A stretch of 64,000 bases of DNA, from contig SEHB01000005.1 of assembly GCA_004143945.1 (NCBI GenBank), forward strand, positions 1 to 64,000, read 5' to 3'. The stretch's first letter is position 1, and each line of letters opens with the position of its first letter. The stretch comes from Lysobacteraceae bacterium (GTDB lineage: Bacteria; Pseudomonadota; Gammaproteobacteria; Xanthomonadales; Rhodanobacteraceae). Under the pieces are notes generated by a model. It searched no databases and had not been told where the DNA came from. It saw nothing but the letters and a program-made list of their open reading frames with translations. Of this stretch, positions 62,533 through 64,000 are shown piece by piece. Both the position numbers and the translations under genes were made by a program.

Positions 62533-62949
62533 ATGAGCACCGGCGCACCACCGATCATCGTTTCCACCCTCGACCTCGAGCGCATCGAAGCGCTCCTCGA
62601 GGCGCCTGCGCACCGGCATTTCCCGGGCGCCGATGCGCTGCGCGAGGAGCTCGAGCGCGCGAACATCGTCGAGCCCGGAGCGATGCCGGCGGACGTCGTC
62701 ACGATGAACTCCACCGCGACCGTCGTCGACGAGGGCAACCGCGAGGAGTACCAGCTCACGCTCGTGTACCCGCGCGAGGCCGATGGCAGCCCGGGCAAGG
62801 TCTCGGTGCTCGCGCCGGTCGGCAGCGCGATCCTCGGCCTGCGCGTCGGCCAGTCGATCAAGTGGCCGATGTCGGGCGGGCGCGAACTCGTGCTGCGCGT
62901 TGCCGCGATCAACTACCAGCCCGAGGCGAGCGGCCACCTGCATCGCTGA
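62533..62949 (+). CDS. rnk: Regulator of nucleoside diphosphate kinase (GreA/B-like)
   Basis: A 138-residue Rnk-family protein. The pattern PIIVSTLDLERIEALLEAPA at the N-terminus, MPADVVTMNSTATVVDEG in the middle, and LVYPREADG with APVGSAILGLRVGQSIKWPM at the end match Rnk. The C-terminal GreA/B FKBP-like fold binds RNA polymerase, but the N-terminal coiled coil is too short to act as a transcript cleavage factor. It lies 60 bases after oxyR. Confidence 0.93.
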   Translation: MSTGAPPIIVSTLDLERIEALLEAPAHRHFPGADALREELERANIVEPGAMPADVVTMNSTATVVDEGNREEYQLTLVYPREADGSPGKVSVLAPVGSAILGLRVGQSIKWPMSGGRELVLRVAAINYQPEASGHLHR

Positions 62950-62972
62950 CTTCGCCTTCGTGATCCAGGCGC

Positions 62973-63048
62973 CGTAGCAGCGGCGCAGCTGTCGCGGCGC
63001 TTCGCGTGCGGCATCGCGCAGATCGCGCACAGGGTGCGCTCCTACACG
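62973..63048. repeat. Diverged inverted pair, family E, after rnk
   Basis: CGTAGCAGCGGCGCAGCTGT at 62973 and the reverse complement of 63021-63048 (CGTGTAGGAGCGCACCCTGT) are related in sequence and face each other across about 20 bases. The pair lies between the convergent rnk and the last gene. Confidence 0.6.
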
Positions 63049-63090
63049 AGGAGCGATGGTCGACGCAGCTCATCGCCACGGGAAGTCCCG

Positions 63091-64000
63091 TCAGGACCCG
63101 CACGCGGGCGGCGCACGCCCGATGCGCACGAGGTCGAGCGTTCCCGCGCGTCCGTCGTCGAACTGGTACGCGAGCGTCGCGGCCGTGCATGAATGGAACG
63201 CGAGTCGCGCGGTGCCGACCAGCCTGGTCGTCGTCGTCGATGCCGCGTCGAAGCGGCCGCCCTGCGTTTCGAAGATCGCGATGTCGGCAGGGACGCCGAG
63301 GTCGCCAGGCAGCGGCGCCTGCAAGGTGTACCAGCGTTGGCTTCGCGGCGCATTCGGCGGCGCGAATGTGTACCAGGCCGCGAACAGCACGCCTTGCACG
63401 GTATCGAGGTCGAACAGCAGGCCTTGGCCCGAGTTCGAGGGATCGGCCCACGCGCCGGAATGGAGCGCACGCGAATCCTGTCCCGCCGCGTCCGCGTCAC
63501 CATCACGCGAACAGCGCACGTTCGCGAGCAGGCGTGTCAGCGGGATCGTGCCACTGCGACCATCGACGAACGCGTATTCGAGCGATCCGTGCGAGCAGTC
63601 CTCGAAGCGCAGCGTCGCGTTGCCGACCGCGTGGGTCGTCGTCGGATCGGGCGCATCGAACGCACCGAATTCGGTTCGGTAGATCGGCATCGTGGACGCG
63701 TCCGCGTCTTCTCGCACTTCGCCCTGGATCGTGTACCACGCGGGCGCGGCAGCGGGCGCCCAGGTGAACCAGCCGCCGAACGCGAGGCCGATGCCCGGTT
63801 CGAAGAAATCGGCCTGCAGGTCGAGCAGCAGGCCTTGCGCATCGGTCGCTGCATTCGCCCACGATCCCGACAGACCCGGCTGGTCCGGGTTGGGCCCGGC
63901 ACCCACGACGAACGCATGCTCGTAGGCCTTGCCCGCGAAGTCCGCGTGCAGGATCCAGCGACCGGCAGGCGCATCGGAAGGCAACACGTGTTCCCACGAC
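63091..64000 (-). CDS. Secreted repeat protein, C-terminal part (cut by window edge)
   Basis: The frame is open to the right edge; about 303 residues are visible and the N-terminus is missing. Two copies of an approximately 130-residue unit can be seen. The first is SGSWANAATDAQGLLLDLQA with GGWFTWAPAAAPAWYTIQGE. The second is SGAWADPSNSGQGLLFDLDT with AAWYTFAPPNAPRSQRWYTL. Each is followed by a strand containing GxRFDA or GAFDA and a LxFxxCxxxxLxYxFxDGR pattern with one Cys. The SGxWxDPxxSGQGxxxD unit recurs in secreted proteins of xanthomonad-type bacteria; its function is unknown to me. Confidence 0.7.
   Translation of the reverse strand, partial: SWEHVLPSDAPAGRWILHADFAGKAYEHAFVVGAGPNPDQPGLSGSWANAATDAQGLLLDLQADFFEPGIGLAFGGWFTWAPAAAPAWYTIQGEVREDADASTMPIYRTEFGAFDAPDPTTTHAVGNATLRFEDCSHGSLEYAFVDGRSGTIPLTRLLANVRCSRDGDADAAGQDSRALHSGAWADPSNSGQGLLFDLDTVQGVLFAAWYTFAPPNAPRSQRWYTLQAPLPGDLGVPADIAIFETQGGRFDAASTTTTRLVGTARLAFHSCTAATLAYQFDDGRAGTLDLVRIGRAPPACGS

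Overview
The window is a GC-rich, densely packed chromosomal segment from a gammaproteobacterium. It most probably belongs to the Xanthomonadales (Lysobacterales), and the style of the secreted proteins leans towards the Rhodanobacteraceae/Dokdonella side, although genus level is a guess. The evidence is gene order. The tRNA-Tyr/Gly/Thr-tuf cluster, the prs-rplY-pth-ychF string behind TPR-lolB-ispE, map-glnD-dapD diverging from rpsB-tsf, and the long pyrH to accA envelope/replication cluster are all laid out as in xanthomonads. Strong third-position GC makes many long antisense reading frames appear; these are artefacts. No rRNA, prophage, transposase or CRISPR array was seen.

Layout. 1-600: tRNA-Tyr, tRNA-Gly, tRNA-Thr and the start of tuf. 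679-3141: a hotdog thioesterase, a secreted DUF11 protein and an exported DUF1579 protein. 3405-10439 (minus): TPR lipoprotein, lolB, ispE, tRNA-Gln, prs, rplY, pth, ychF. 10593-13023: hemA-prfA. 13026-19838 (minus): map, glnD, dapD, ArsC-like reductase, dapE and an exported TonB-C-like protein. 20168-45367 (plus): rpsB, tsf, (TRIC on minus), pyrH, frr, uppS, cdsA, dxr, rseP, bamA, skp, lpxD, fabZ, lpxA, lpxB, a sulfatase-family membrane enzyme, rnhB, dnaE, a TonB-dependent receptor, a signal peptidase and accA. 45487-54938: exported agmatine-deiminase-like protein, small membrane protein, kbl, M3 peptidase, the operon yihY-tlpA-acyP-pseudouridine synthase, wrbA-DUF2069. 55125-62949: LysR/azoR pair, M1 aminopeptidase, ahpD, ahpC, oxyR, rnk. 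The right edge cuts a repeat-containing secreted protein.

How the genes work together. The central cluster couples translation factors (S2, EF-Ts, RRF), UMP supply, undecaprenyl and isoprenoid precursors (uppS, dxr, and ispE elsewhere in the window), phospholipid synthesis (cdsA, accA), outer-membrane assembly (bamA, skp, rseP), lipid A synthesis (lpxD, fabZ, lpxA, lpxB) and replication (rnhB, dnaE). The right part holds a peroxide-defence unit in which oxyR is divergent from ahpC and ahpD takes the place usually held by ahpF.

The most unusual content is repetitive DNA. Three sequence families (GGGAATG/C, GTGATTC/G and GGGCTGA units) share one architecture: 2-6 tandem heptanucleotides in a left arm, a spacer, then an inverted array of the same heptamer. 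All six complete copies lie between consecutive co-directional genes of operons. They supply the C-terminal codons of hemA and pth and the N-terminal codons of lpxB, and most abut a start codon that has no visible Shine-Dalgarno. A seventh, single-arm copy sits in frame inside dnaE. A second class of GC-rich palindromes (GGGGCTTCAGCCCC type and others) lies mainly between convergent genes. These repeats are the best candidates in the window for something not fully described.
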